A stretch of 64,000 nt of DNA from Cupriavidus metallidurans CH34 (GCF_000196015.1 NC_007974.2:1-64000); one strand, 5' to 3'; counted from the stretch's first letter, positions 7,265 through 16,991 are shown. Notes: generated by a model from the sequence alone, not told the origin. Program-made: numbers and translations.

Positions 7265-10009
7265 ATGAGCGCAGCGACCAGCCGCAAGCCCGGTGACAGT
7301 GACACGCAGCGGCGGGGACTGGTTGCCTCCAAGCTTGTGCCGCCCCGCGCCTTGCCGAATCATCTGGTCCGCTCGCGCCTTGTCGACGTGATGGTGGACG
7401 CCGCCTCGGCCCGCCTGATCCTGGTCCGCGCCGCAGCCGGCTTCGGCAAGACCACACTGATGCAGCAGTACCTGGAACGGTGCCAGGCCGGCCAGCGAGC
7501 CTGCGTGTGGTTGCGATGCGATGCCGCCGACAATGACCTGCAGCGTTTTCTTCTGCATCTCCACACGGGCTTGCTCAGGCTGCCGGGCTTGACCCGCCAT
7601 CAGCGCGACGAACGCTCCGACACCATTGCTGGCGAAACCATCGCGCACGAGATCATCGAGATCGCGGCCTCCTATGCGCACCCATTCGCCATCCTGCTCG
7701 ACGATCTCGAAGTCATCCAGAATGACGCGATCACCGAATATCTGCAGCAACTGGTCAGAGTGCTGTCGCCGCAGGGTGTGCTGGTCATCGGCACGCGCGC
7801 CACGCCAGACCTCGGCCTTGGTGGACTTCGCGCAAGGGGCCAGCTTCTGGATATCAACCCGGCCGCATTGCGCTTCAGCGCGGAAGAGGCCGCCAGCTTC
7901 ATCCGGGACAAGTGCGGGCTGCCGCTGCCGGACGGCGAGATCGCCACGCTATGGCGCTGCACCGAGGGCTGGGCGGCAGCCGTCTACCTGGCCACGCTCT
8001 CGCTGCGCGGACATCCCAATCATGCGGCGTTCGTCCGCTCGTTCTCGGGTACCAATATCGAGCTGGCCGAGTATCTGGCGGAAGACATCCTGATGGGGCA
8101 AAGCGAATCCTGCCGCGACTTCCTGCTACAGACCAGTCTGCTTGGCCAACTGTCGGCGCCACTGTGCGATGCCGTGACCGGACGGCACGACAGCCGCGAA
8201 ATGCTGAGCTTCCTGGAGCGGAACAACCTGTTCATTACGCCGCTCGATGGCGAGCATCAGTGGTATCGCTATCACAGCCTCTTCGCCAGCTTCCTGCAGC
8301 ATCGGCTGCAAGTGACCTATCCGGACAAGGCGCGCGCGCTGCATGTGGCGGCATCGCGCTGGTACCTGTCGGAGGATCGTCCCGTCCCGGCGATCGAGCA
8401 CCTGCTGCAAGCCGGACTTGACGATGAGGCGCTGCCGCTGATCGCCATCCATACACCAGCCCTGTTCCAGGCGGGCCGCGTGCGACTGCTGGCGCGATGG
8501 CTCGACCGCATCGACCGCAAGCGCTTGCTCGCGGACCCCCATCGCATGGGTCTGGCCTATGCCTGGGTCCTGTTGCTCAATCGCCGCTATTCGGAAGCGA
8601 TGCAGACGATGGCGGCGTTGCTTGCGGCGGATGTTCCCGCCGACCAGCAGGCGAAGATTGCCTTCGAGGTCGAGACGCTGCGATGTGTGCTGCTGGCGAT
8701 GACCGACCAGATCGAAGCGTGTCTGGCCGCCGGCCTGGCGCATCTGGAGCGGATTCCCCCGGACGCGCCCTTCCGGTACGCCAGCGTGGTCAACTCGCAG
8801 GCGTTTTCGCTGGTGGCCAGTCATCGGTACGAGGACGCGCGCCGTGTGCTGTCGCGCCTGATGCCGGGTGCGAACGATGTGCGGACAGGATTCCAGCGCG
8901 GCATCGCGGATTCTCTCGAAGGCGTCATCGATCTGGTGCAGGGCCGACTCAGCAATGCACTTGCGCGGTTCCGCGCCGTCGCCGAGCGAGGCTGGAGCCC
9001 TAGCGAGGTGAGCAGTCTCAGACACGCCTTCCTTCCGGCATGGGCCACAGCCCTCTATGAGGCGAACGCTCTCGAGGATTGCGCACGCGTGCTGGCCGAA
9101 GCGATGCCCTACTGCAAGGGCTACGCGCCGCCGGACGCCATGATTGCCGGGTTCATTCTCTCGGCGCGGTTGGCGCTGCTGGGCGGCGACCGCGACCGCT
9201 GGCTGCGTATGCTGGCGGAGCTTGAGGAGATCGGCCGCGGCATTCAGTTGCCGCGCGCCATCTGTTCGGCCTGGCTGGAGCGCGTGCGCGTTGCCACGAT
9301 CGAAGGCCGGCTCGATGCCGCCGATCAGGCGTTGCGCAGCGCCGAACTGCACGCCGACTGGGCCGCGAGTGACAGCTATGGCCATGCGAACGACATCGAC
9401 TTCCCGGACTCGATCGGCTGGAGACTCGCGATCGCGCATGGCGAGCATGAACAGACCGCGTCAGAACTGGCCGATGCCATCGCGGTTGCCACCCAACGCC
9501 AGCGGCACTGGCGTGCACTGAAGCTCCGGCTTCTGCTGGCCATGGCGCTCGATGGCGCGGGCAGGCAGTCCGAAGCGTTCGAGCCGTTGACCGAGGCCAT
9601 GCGGCTCGCCAGTCATGAAGGGCTCGTACGGACGTTCGTGGACGAAGGCGATCGTCTGGCGGATCTGCTAAGGCGATGGGCCGACGCGCGTGAAGCGGAG
9701 ATCGTACGCGCCGGCATCGACCTTCAGTTCGTCCGCACAGTGCTTGCGCAGATTCCGACGCCATTGGCCGTGGCCGGCGAGGAAGTGAACAAGGCGCGCG
9801 GCGCTGCCATCGCGGAGCCTTTGACGACCCGCGAGCAGGAAGTCCTGCAGATGCTTGCCGCAGGCCATCGCAATCGCGTGATCGCCGAGAAAATGTTCGT
9901 GTCGGAGCTGACGATCAAGTCTCACCTGCGCAAGATCAACGCCAAGCTCGGCGCGCAGAGCCGCACGGAAGCCGTCGCCATCGGGCGTAGTCTTGGACTG
10001 CTTCGATAG
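7265..10009 (+). CDS. MalT-type (LAL) LuxR-family transcription regulator
   Basis: A 914-residue protein of the large ATP-binding LuxR class. Residues about 20-70 carry the conserved SKLVPPRALPNHLVRSRL lead-in and a Walker A motif AGFGKTT, followed by a STAND-type NTPase core. A long helical repeat region (about 430-840) resembles the MalT inducer-sensing domain. A C-terminal LuxR helix-turn-helix spans about 850-910 (LTTREQEVLQMLAAG, VSELTIKSHLRKI). Such proteins activate genes when ATP and a small inducer are bound. The start at 7265 has a GGAAGGA site five bases upstream; a longer frame begins upstream without one. The gene converges on the catabolic operon at 10072-15715, which is its most likely target, but no binding site links them. 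Confidence 0.88.
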   Translation: MSAATSRKPGDSDTQRRGLVASKLVPPRALPNHLVRSRLVDVMVDAASARLILVRAAAGFGKTTLMQQYLERCQAGQRACVWLRCDAADNDLQRFLLHLHTGLLRLPGLTRHQRDERSDTIAGETIAHEIIEIAASYAHPFAILLDDLEVIQNDAITEYLQQLVRVLSPQGVLVIGTRATPDLGLGGLRARGQLLDINPAALRFSAEEAASFIRDKCGLPLPDGEIATLWRCTEGWAAAVYLATLSLRGHPNHAAFVRSFSGTNIELAEYLAEDILMGQSESCRDFLLQTSLLGQLSAPLCDAVTGRHDSREMLSFLERNNLFITPLDGEHQWYRYHSLFASFLQHRLQVTYPDKARALHVAASRWYLSEDRPVPAIEHLLQAGLDDEALPLIAIHTPALFQAGRVRLLARWLDRIDRKRLLADPHRMGLAYAWVLLLNRRYSEAMQTMAALLAADVPADQQAKIAFEVETLRCVLLAMTDQIEACLAAGLAHLERIPPDAPFRYASVVNSQAFSLVASHRYEDARRVLSRLMPGANDVRTGFQRGIADSLEGVIDLVQGRLSNALARFRAVAERGWSPSEVSSLRHAFLPAWATALYEANALEDCARVLAEAMPYCKGYAPPDAMIAGFILSARLALLGGDRDRWLRMLAELEEIGRGIQLPRAICSAWLERVRVATIEGRLDAADQALRSAELHADWAASDSYGHANDIDFPDSIGWRLAIAHGEHEQTASELADAIAVATQRQRHWRALKLRLLLAMALDGAGRQSEAFEPLTEAMRLASHEGLVRTFVDEGDRLADLLRRWADAREAEIVRAGIDLQFVRTVLAQIPTPLAVAGEEVNKARGAAIAEPLTTREQEVLQMLAAGHRNRVIAEKMFVSELTIKSHLRKINAKLGAQSRTEAVAIGRSLGLLR

Positions 10010-10071
10010 CCACCGGCGGCGCTGCGCCACCATGATGCGCTCACGGGCGCGCCGTGCCAGTGAGCGCGGCC

Positions 10072-10959
10072 TCAGACTGGACGCTCGCCGATGATCGTCG
10101 CACGCATCATGCGACGCACAGCGGGGAAGTAGTCCTGCACCGCGTAGTGCTGGGTGGAGCGGTTGTCCCAGAACGCGATGGTGTTGGGTCGCCACTTCAT
10201 CCGGACCTGATATTCGGGCACCGTGGCCTGCCGATAGAGGTACTGCAGCAGGTCGAGCTCGCCCAGGCGGAAATCCGCCCCCACGCGATACTGGATGTGC
10301 GCGCCATAGTTGGCCAGGTGCGTCACGAAGCCTTCGTTGACGTAGAGGATCTTCTCGCCGCTTTCAGGATGAGTGCGCACCACCGGATGCGTGGCGGGCG
10401 GGAACTTCTCGCGGTTGACAAGGCGCTCCTCGGCCGACATGCGCGCGCCGAACCCCGGCATCAGGTCATGCACCGCCTCGAGGCCCTCGATTCGCGCCTT
10501 CACATCGTCCGGCAGTCCGGCATACGCCTGGGCCATGTTGACCCAGATCGTGTCGCCGCCCATCGGCGGACATTCCACGCAGCGCAACATCGATCCCATC
10601 GACGGCACGGCACGCCATGAGACGTCCGAGTGATAGATGTTCTCGCGCCCCTTCGTATCCTTGTTCCCGCCCAGCAGCACCAGCTCGGGATGGTCGGGGT
10701 GATGTGGAAAGACCGGATGGACCTCGAGTTCGCCAAAGCGCCGGGCAAGCGCCACGTGCTGCGCGGGCGTAATGTCCTGATCGCGGAAGAACAGGACCTT
10801 GTGGCGCACCAGTGCCTGGCGCAGTGCCTGATAGGTAGGATCGTCCAGCGTTTCGCGCAGATCGATATCGCCGATCTCCGCGCCGATGACGGGCGTCACG
10901 GGGGTGATCGAGAACGGGGCTGCAATCTGTTCGGCAGCCGTTTGCTCGCGAGCGTTCAT
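10072..10959 (-). CDS. TauD/TfdA-family 2-oxoglutarate- and Fe(II)-dependent dioxygenase
   Basis: The 295-residue protein has the TauD/TfdA fold signature: the HxD pair His110-Asp112 in YHSDVSW, the distal His271 in STQHYAVQDY and basic residues near 282-286 for 2-oxoglutarate. Family members hydroxylate next to a sulfonate, ether or amine group and so cleave taurine, alkyl sulfates or phenoxyacetates. The substrate here is unknown. It is the last gene of a five-gene leftward operon with an acyl-CoA ligase, thiolase-like protein, SDR and a periplasmic binding protein, so it probably opens or trims a carboxylic acid taken up from outside. The start at 10959 follows a GGAG site. It converges on the regulator at 7265-10009. 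Confidence 0.88.
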   Translation of the reverse strand: MNAREQTAAEQIAAPFSITPVTPVIGAEIGDIDLRETLDDPTYQALRQALVRHKVLFFRDQDITPAQHVALARRFGELEVHPVFPHHPDHPELVLLGGNKDTKGRENIYHSDVSWRAVPSMGSMLRCVECPPMGGDTIWVNMAQAYAGLPDDVKARIEGLEAVHDLMPGFGARMSAEERLVNREKFPPATHPVVRTHPESGEKILYVNEGFVTHLANYGAHIQYRVGADFRLGELDLLQYLYRQATVPEYQVRMKWRPNTIAFWDNRSTQHYAVQDYFPAVRRMMRATIIGERPV

Positions 10960-11004
10960 GTTGTCTCCGGTGGTTGAGTGAGTGGAGCGTGTGGGGATAC
11001 CGGC

Positions 11005-11997
11005 TTACTCGAGCCGGATGTTGGCCGCGCGGATCGCGTCGGCCCAGTATTCCTGCTCGGCCTTGACGACGTCCGCGAATGCCGATGGCGTGCTGCCCTT
11101 GACGATGATGCCCATGTCCACCAGCCGCGCGCGCAGCGCATCGGACACGATCACGCGATTCACATCGCGACTGATCTTGTCGACCACATCGCGGGGCGTA
11201 TTTGCCGGCGCGAAAAGGCCGATCCAGCCCTGTCGCTCCAGCCCGGCGTAGCCGGACTCCCGGAACGTCGGCACATCGGGCAGCAGTGGCGAACGGCTCC
11301 CGCCGGCCACGGCAAGCGGGCGCAACTTGCCAGCCTGCGCGTACTGACGTGCCGTGACCGCGCCAACCACGCCAGCGGGGATCTGCCGGCCGAGCAGATC
11401 GTTGACCAGCGGACCCTCGCCCTTGTACGGCACGTGCACCAGCGAGATGCCAGTGGCGCGAGCGAAGATTTCCATCTGCAGATGACCGCTCGAACCGAGG
11501 CCATAGGTGCCATAGGGTAGCGGCTGTCCCTGGCGCGCCACGTGCTCCGCGAACTCCTTCGCGGTGCGTGCCGGAAAATCCTGCTGCACGACCAGTGCCA
11601 GATGGGACGTAGCCAGTTCCGAGATCGGCGCAAAATCGCGCACCGGGTTGTAGGCGGCTTTGCCATACAGCGATGGCGCCTGCACGAGCCCCGTCAGCGC
11701 CATCAGCAGCGTGTAGCCGTCTGGCTCGGACTTGGCGACCAGATCGGCGCCGATCATGCCGCCCGCGCCAGGCTTGTTGTCCACCACCACGGGGCGCTGC
11801 CAGGTCTTGGCCAGCCCCTCGGCAATCAGACGCGCCACCACATCGCCGGTACCCCCGGCTGCGTACGGCATGATCAGCCGCACGGCGCGGGAGGGATATG
11901 TCGGCGTTGCACGGCTGGGCAGCGCAATCTGCATGCCGGCCACGCCCGCCATGCCCCAGCCTAGCCGGCGCAGCGCGCGGCGTCTTGCGTTATCCAT
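11005..11997 (-). CDS. Bug-family (tripartite tricarboxylate transport) periplasmic binding protein
   Basis: This 330-residue protein begins with an arginine-rich signal sequence (RRRALRRLGW, then a hydrophobic stretch ending about residue 30) and continues with the Bug signature YPSRAVRLIMPYAAGGTGDVVARLIAEGL region and KPGAGGMIGADLVAKSEPDGYTLL region (named in parts here: AAGGTGDVVAR and PGAGGMIG). Bug proteins bind small carboxylates in the periplasm; they are hugely expanded in Bordetella and Cupriavidus and often stand next to catabolic genes without their membrane partners, as here. The start at 11997 follows GGAAGGAGA. It lies 16 bases after the SDR gene and 45 before the dioxygenase, which suggests it captures the substrate of this operon or signals its presence. 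Confidence 0.9.
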   Translation of the reverse strand: MDNARRRALRRLGWGMAGVAGMQIALPSRATPTYPSRAVRLIMPYAAGGTGDVVARLIAEGLAKTWQRPVVVDNKPGAGGMIGADLVAKSEPDGYTLLMALTGLVQAPSLYGKAAYNPVRDFAPISELATSHLALVVQQDFPARTAKEFAEHVARQGQPLPYGTYGLGSSGHLQMEIFARATGISLVHVPYKGEGPLVNDLLGRQIPAGVVGAVTARQYAQAGKLRPLAVAGGSRSPLLPDVPTFRESGYAGLERQGWIGLFAPANTPRDVVDKISRDVNRVIVSDALRARLVDMGIIVKGSTPSAFADVVKAEQEYWADAIRAANIRLE

Positions 11998-12013
11998 CTC
12001 GGTCTCCTTCCGT

Positions 12014-12841
12014 TCAGGGACGGCCGCCACCCACCACAAGCACCTGACCCGTGATGTAGTTGGATTCCGGAATGCAAAGCAGGTAGACGGAGCCGGCGGC
12101 TTCGGCGGGCGTGCCGCCACGGCCCAGCGGAATCGTGGCCTCGATGTTCTTCATGAGCTGCGGATTCACGCCCACCTTGATTTCATTGCCAGCGATGTCG
12201 ATGGTGGCATGGCCTTCGCCTGCTACGGCCTCGGTCAGGCGCGTCTTGATCAGGCCGAACGCGACGCTGTTGACGTTGACCTTGTAGCGTCCCCACTCCT
12301 TGGCCAGCGCCTTGGTCAGGCCGTTGATGGCAGCCTTGCCCGCCGAATAGTTGGCTTGGCCGGCATTGCCTATCACGCCCGAGGCCGAGGAGATGTTCAC
12401 CACCTTGCGGAATACTTCGCGGCCTTGCTCGGCTTCCTGCTTCGAGGTCTCGCGGAAGTAGTCCGCCGCAGCGCGCAGAATGCGGAACGGCGCAGTGACG
12501 TGCACATCCATGATGGCCGACCACTGGTCGTCGGTCATTTTCTGGATCACGTTGTCCCACGTATAGCCGGCGTTGTTGACGATGATGTCGAGCCCGCCAA
12601 AAGTCTGCAATGCGGTACCCACGAAGCGCGTGCCGAAGTCGGCCTCGGTCACGCTGCCCACGCAGGCTACGGCCCGGCCGCCCATCGTGGTGATCTCGCG
12701 GACCACGGCCTCGGCCGGTTCCGCGTCAAGATCGTTGACGACAACCGCCGCCCCTTCGCTTGCCAGCTTCAGCGCGATCTCGCGGCCGATGCCCCGGCCG
12801 GAGCCCGATACGATCGCTACCTTGTTGGTCAGTTTGCTCAT
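12014..12841 (-). CDS. Short-chain dehydrogenase/reductase
   Basis: A 275-residue classical SDR with the NAD(P)-binding motif GSGRGIG near residue 13 and the catalytic Ser-Tyr-Lys set in VNISSASGV and NYSAGKAA. It is slightly longer than the usual 250 residues. The order in the operon, after an acyl-CoA ligase and a thiolase-like protein, fits oxidation of a 3-hydroxyacyl-CoA or a similar alcohol intermediate, though SDR substrate cannot be read from sequence. An AAGGAGA site precedes the ATG at 12841; a longer upstream frame is not supported. It lies 65 bases after the thiolase-like gene. Confidence 0.88.
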   Translation of the reverse strand: MSKLTNKVAIVSGSGRGIGREIALKLASEGAAVVVNDLDAEPAEAVVREITTMGGRAVACVGSVTEADFGTRFVGTALQTFGGLDIIVNNAGYTWDNVIQKMTDDQWSAIMDVHVTAPFRILRAAADYFRETSKQEAEQGREVFRKVVNISSASGVIGNAGQANYSAGKAAINGLTKALAKEWGRYKVNVNSVAFGLIKTRLTEAVAGEGHATIDIAGNEIKVGVNPQLMKNIEATIPLGRGGTPAEAAGSVYLLCIPESNYITGQVLVVGGGRP

Positions 12842-12906
12842 GCTTCGTGTCTCCTTCGTTCTAGTCGTCTTGTTTTCAGTGCTGTGTGTCGATACTCGGC
12901 GGGCCT

Positions 12907-14091
12907 TCACTGGCGCTGGTACAGCGTGACCACGCACGCGCCGCCCAGACCCAGGTTGTGCTGCAGTGCCAGGCGCGCGCCGGCTACCTGCCGGTCGCCT
13001 GCTTCGCCGCGCAGTTGCCAGACCAGTTCCGCGCACTGTGCGAGTCCCGTGGCGCCGAGCGGGTGGCCCTTGGACAGCAGGCCGCCCGAGGGGTTGGTCA
13101 CCACGCGGCCACCGTACGTGTTGTCGCCGTCGAGGATGAACTTCTCGGCGGTGCCTTCGGGCGTCAGGCCCAGCCCTTCGTAGGTGATCAGTTCGTTCGC
13201 GGTGAAGCAGTCGTGCAGTTCCACCACGTCGACGTCGCCGGGCCCGATGCCTGCGCGTTCGTAGACCTGGGTGGCCGCCGCGTGCGTCATGTCGTAGCCG
13301 ACCACCTTGCGCATGTCGCCTTCATCGAAGGTGCTGTTGCGGTCGGTGGTCATGGCCTGCGCCGCGATGGCCACGCGCGTGTCGAGCCCATGCTTGCGCG
13401 CGAACGCCTCGGTGCACAGGATCGCGGCGGCCGCGCCGCAGGTGGGCGGACAGCACTGCAGACGCGTCAGCGGATCGAACACCTTCGGGGAGGTCATCAC
13501 ATCTTCCAGCGTGACGGTGTTGCGGAATACGGCGAACGGATTACGCGCCGCGTGCTGGCGGGCTTTCACGGAGATACGCGCGAAGGTCTCGGGCCGAATG
13601 CCGAATTCCTTCATGTAGGCACGGCCGGCACCGCCGAAGAACTGCGCCGCGCGCGGCGCCTGTTCGTCGAAGCCCTGGACGTCGTTCATCACACGGGCGA
13701 AGCGCTCCATCGGGCCGGGGCGGTCCGTGTACGCGCCCTTCAGCGCGCCGGGCACCATCTGTTCGAAGCCGAGCGCGATCGCGCATTCCACCGCGCCACT
13801 CTCCACGGCCTGCCGGGCCAGATACAACGCCGTCGATCCCGTGGCGCAGTTGTTGTTGACGTTGATGACCGGAATGCCGGTCAGGCCGACACCGTAGATC
13901 GCCGTCTGTCCCGACGTCGAATCGCCGAACACGTAGCCTACGTAGGCCTGCTGCACCAGCGCGTAGTCGATGCCAGCGTCGGCGAGCGCGGCTTTCGCGG
14001 CGCGCGCGCCCATCACGCCGTAGTCGTCGCTCGCGCCCGGCTTGGTAAAGGGAATCATGCCGACACCGGCTACCACCACTTTGTTGGTCAT
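12907..14091 (-). CDS. Thiolase-superfamily lipid-transfer-type protein
   Basis: A 394-residue thiolase-fold protein of the lipid-transfer (SCP-x-like) class. The nucleophile-position Cys lies in NVNNNCATGSTALYLA; a conserved His-containing segment ELHDCFTANELI and the C-terminal GGLLSKGHPLGATG block are also present. Such enzymes cleave or form branched or steroid-like 3-ketoacyl-CoAs, and some act as aldolases with a DUF35 partner; no DUF35 gene is seen beside it. It is second in the operon, 67 bases after the acyl-CoA ligase. The start at 14091 fits the conserved N-terminus; its leader has an AAGGAAAG stretch as ribosome-binding site. Confidence 0.88.
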   Translation of the reverse strand: MTNKVVVAGVGMIPFTKPGASDDYGVMGARAAKAALADAGIDYALVQQAYVGYVFGDSTSGQTAIYGVGLTGIPVINVNNNCATGSTALYLARQAVESGAVECAIALGFEQMVPGALKGAYTDRPGPMERFARVMNDVQGFDEQAPRAAQFFGGAGRAYMKEFGIRPETFARISVKARQHAARNPFAVFRNTVTLEDVMTSPKVFDPLTRLQCCPPTCGAAAAILCTEAFARKHGLDTRVAIAAQAMTTDRNSTFDEGDMRKVVGYDMTHAAATQVYERAGIGPGDVDVVELHDCFTANELITYEGLGLTPEGTAEKFILDGDNTYGGRVVTNPSGGLLSKGHPLGATGLAQCAELVWQLRGEAGDRQVAGARLALQHNLGLGGACVVTLYQRQ

Positions 14092-14158
14092 TGCGCTTTC
14101 CTTCTTTTTTTGTGACGAGGAGATAGGTGTGGGGTCGTTCGCTATCGACCCGATTGGT

Positions 14159-15715
14159 TCAGCTGACCTGCCGCGGCTGGTCCTGCCAGTAGCGCGTGCG
14201 CAGGTCGCGCTTGAGGATCTTGCCCGCTGCGGAGAGCGGCAGCTCGGTGCGGAACTCCACGCTCTTGGGGCACTTGTAGCTGGCGATGAGCGCGCGGCAA
14301 TGCGTGCGCAATTCGTCCTCGCCAGCCTGCAAGCCGGGTCTGAGCACCACCACCGCGTGAACCGCTTCGCCCCAGCGCTCGTGCGGCACGCCAATGACCG
14401 CGCAGGAATGGACTGCCGGATGTTGGGCCAGCGCGTTCTCGACCTCGGCCGAATAGACGTTCTCGCCGCCGGTGACGATCATGTCCTTGATGCGATCGAC
14501 GATGAACAGATAGCCGGCATCGTCCATGTATGCGCCGTCGCCCGTATGCAGCCAGCCGTTGCGCAGTGCCTGCCGCGTTTCCTCCGGCTTGTTCCAGTAT
14601 CCCTGCATGATGTTGGGGCCGCGCACGATGATCTCGCCGATCGTGTTGCGTGGGACTTCATCGCCGTTCGGGTCGACGACCTTGACGAACACACCGAAGC
14701 CGGGGCGGCCCGCCGACCGGTACAGCCCGCTGGCGCGGCCCACCGGGCCGTGGTTGGCAGGCGGATTGACCGATACCACCGGCGACGCTTCGGTCAGCCC
14801 ATAGGCGTGCGAGAACTCGACATTCGGCATGGCGGCCAGCGCCGCATCGAGCACCGCGCCGTTGATCGGTGACGCGCCATAGTTGATGCGCTTCAGGCTG
14901 CTGACATCGCGTCTGGCGAAGTCCGGGCACGCCAGGATCGCCTGCAGCATCGTGGGCACGAGCATGATGTCGTTGACGCGCTCGCGTTCGAGCGTTTCCA
15001 GCACCTCGGCCGGATCGAACGTCGGGACCATCGTGTGCGTGCCGCCGATGACGAACACACCCACTGCCTTGGCCATCGCCGCCGTATGGAACAGCGGTGC
15101 CGCGTGGAGCGTGATCGTCGCTTCGTCCAGCGGGAACTGGGCGAGGCGCGAGATCGACGACGACCACAGGTTCAGGTGCGACTGCATGACACCCTTCGGC
15201 TTGCCGGTGGTGCCGCCCGTGTACATGATCGAGGCCAGATCCTCGCCGCCGCGCATGGCGTCCGGTACAGGGCTCGCGTCTGCGAGCAGGGCCTCGAATC
15301 CCAGCATTCCTGCCGGCGGCGCGCCGTCGCCCGCATGAATCAAAATCGGTGCCCGCTTCGCCGTGGCGCGAATCGGCTCGGCCATGGCCAGAAAATGATC
15401 GTCGACGATCAGGATGCCGGTATCGCAGTCATCGAGCGAATAGACGATTTCCGGCACGCTCCAGCGCGTGTTGACTGGATTGAGGACGCCACCGCCCCAC
15501 CACACGCTCATTGCGTATTCGAGATAGCGGTCCGAGTTCAGGGACAGCATGCTGACGCGGTCGCCTGGGTTCATGCCGAGTTGCTGCAAGGCGCCGGCGA
15601 GGCGCGAGACACGCTCGGAGAACTCACGATAGGTACGCCGGCGGCTTCTGAATATCGTGGCGACGTGGTCGGGCGTCTGCTGCACACGACGGTGTAGGCC
15701 CTGGGTCAGGTACAT
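14159..15715 (-). CDS. AMP-dependent acyl-CoA synthetase/ligase
   Basis: A 518-residue adenylate-forming enzyme. The P-loop-like A3 motif is YTGGTTGKPKG (about residue 170); later motifs include YGLTEASP, the hinge region GWLHTGDGAYMDDAGYL (in parts: HTGDGAYMDD) and the catalytic Lys near the C-terminus in SAAGKILKRDLR. It activates a carboxylic acid as acyl-AMP and then acyl-CoA, the committing step for the downstream thiolase, SDR and dioxygenase. Motifs fit medium- or long-chain and aryl acids alike. The start at 15715 has GGAG seven bases upstream; an ATG five codons earlier lacks one. It is the first gene of the leftward operon, and a 26-bp inverted repeat lies about 125 bases upstream. 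Confidence 0.9.
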   Translation of the reverse strand: MYLTQGLHRRVQQTPDHVATIFRSRRRTYREFSERVSRLAGALQQLGMNPGDRVSMLSLNSDRYLEYAMSVWWGGGVLNPVNTRWSVPEIVYSLDDCDTGILIVDDHFLAMAEPIRATAKRAPILIHAGDGAPPAGMLGFEALLADASPVPDAMRGGEDLASIMYTGGTTGKPKGVMQSHLNLWSSSISRLAQFPLDEATITLHAAPLFHTAAMAKAVGVFVIGGTHTMVPTFDPAEVLETLERERVNDIMLVPTMLQAILACPDFARRDVSSLKRINYGASPINGAVLDAALAAMPNVEFSHAYGLTEASPVVSVNPPANHGPVGRASGLYRSAGRPGFGVFVKVVDPNGDEVPRNTIGEIIVRGPNIMQGYWNKPEETRQALRNGWLHTGDGAYMDDAGYLFIVDRIKDMIVTGGENVYSAEVENALAQHPAVHSCAVIGVPHERWGEAVHAVVVLRPGLQAGEDELRTHCRALIASYKCPKSVEFRTELPLSAAGKILKRDLRTRYWQDQPRQVS

Positions 15716-16128
15716 GCTGTCTCCGGCTTGCAATCGGTCTCGATATCGGGCGGCGATGGCCGCGCCTGTTGATGAGACCGACTGTAGACAGCATGTCGCC
15801 CACGGGCGACCGTCGAAGGGAGGAATCTCGTCCCCCCGTGCGTGTAGTTCGTTCGAACTACACGCGATCCGGCGCGATGCCGGGTCTACGCCTCCTGCAT
15901 TGCGCCGAAGCGCTGGGCCAGATATTCGATCCCGGCATCAGGCGAAGCAGGCGGACAAGCGTCCCGGGCACCATTGTTCATGAGATAGGACTCTGATGTG
16001 CAACTTAGCAATCTACCGCCATCAGTGTTCCAAAACTAAGCTGTCGTCATCGACCCGCCATCGTCCCGGCGGCGGGCCCTCTCCCCTTACGGTGGCGTGC
16101 CACCACCTTATGAAGAAGGAGCTTCACC
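15716..16128. other. Divergent promoter region
   Basis: About 410 bases between the leftward acyl-CoA ligase operon and the rightward isochorismatase-like gene. I see no gene in it. Its clearest element is the inverted repeat at 15840-15865. Promoters for both directions should lie here, but no strong hexamer pair stands out. Confidence 0.55.
15840..15865. promoter_or_regulatory. Inverted-repeat operator between divergent genes
   Basis: GCGTGTAGTTCG at 15840-15851 is repeated in exact inverse at 15854-15865 with two bases between. A perfect 12-bp-arm dyad midway between divergent genes suits a dimeric repressor or activator such as a TetR- or MarR-type protein. No such regulator gene is adjacent, so the binder is unknown. 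Confidence 0.6.
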
Positions 16129-16806
16129 ATGACCCAACCCGCCAACTTCAACGGCGCCCGTCCCGTGATCGATCCGGCTGATACGGCCATGCTGCTGATC
16201 GACCACCAGAGCGGTCTGTTCCAGACCGTCGGTGACATGCCGATGCCCGAGCTGCGCCAACGTGCCGCCGCGCTGGCGAAAATGGCCACGCTGAGCAAGC
16301 TGCCAGTGATTACCACGGCTTCGGTGCCGCAAGGCCCCAACGGCCCGCTGATCCCCGAGATCCATGAGAACGCGCCGCACGCGAAGTACGTTGCGCGCAA
16401 GGGCGAGATCAATGCGTGGGACAACCCTGAGTTCGTCGCCGCCGTGAAGGCCACGGGCAAGAAGACACTGATCATCGCCGGCACCATCACCAGCGTGTGC
16501 ATGGCGTTCCCGTCCATCAGCGCGGTTGCCGACGGCTACAAGGTCTTTGCCGTGGTCGATGCCTCGGGCACGTACTCGAAGATGGCGCAGGAAATTACGC
16601 TGGCCCGCGTGGTGCAGGCAGGCGTGGTGCCGATGGATACCGCCGCGGTGGCGTCCGAACTGCAGCGCACCTGGAACCGTGACGATGCCCAGCAGTGGGC
16701 CGAGATCTACACGAAGATCTTCCCCGCGTATCAGTTGCTGATCGAGAGCTACCTGAAGGCGCAGGACGTGCAGAAGAACGGCGAGGCGCTGGATTCCTCG
16801 CGTTGA
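16129..16806 (+). CDS. Isochorismatase-like cysteine hydrolase (YcaC type)
   Basis: This 225-residue protein has the cysteine-hydrolase triad of the isochorismatase superfamily: Asp25 in [10 protein letters not shown], Lys91 in ARKGEIN and Cys124 in TITSVCMAF. The TSVC segment and overall length match the YcaC subgroup, whose members hydrolyse amides or remain of unknown substrate. It follows a clear AAGGAG site. It is transcribed away from the acyl-CoA ligase operon with a shared control region, so it may hydrolyse an amide precursor of that operon's acid. That link is inference from position only. Confidence 0.88.
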   Translation: MTQPANFNGARPVIDPADTAMLLIDHQSGLFQTVGDMPMPELRQRAAALAKMATLSKLPVITTASVPQGPNGPLIPEIHENAPHAKYVARKGEINAWDNPEFVAAVKATGKKTLIIAGTITSVCMAFPSISAVADGYKVFAVVDASGTYSKMAQEITLARVVQAGVVPMDTAAVASELQRTWNRDDAQQWAEIYTKIFPAYQLLIESYLKAQDVQKNGEALDSSR

Positions 16807-16991
16807 TCGGTTGATCGGCATGGCATGGCCATAGCGGTCATGCCGGCATCGCGCCTCAAGGTAACTTCAAAGCAAGTTCAAGGCAGGTTCCGGGCGTGCT
16901 GCACGTCGATGTGGCAAAGGCGCTCGGCATGGTGCGCGGCCACGAGACCAACGTCGTAAATCTGTGCGCCGCGTACGCGTTCTGATCGACG

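Noticed and set aside
8126..9448. Long antisense open frame across the MalT-type regulator
   Set aside because: No domain or start signal; the plus-strand product is a clear LuxR-family protein.
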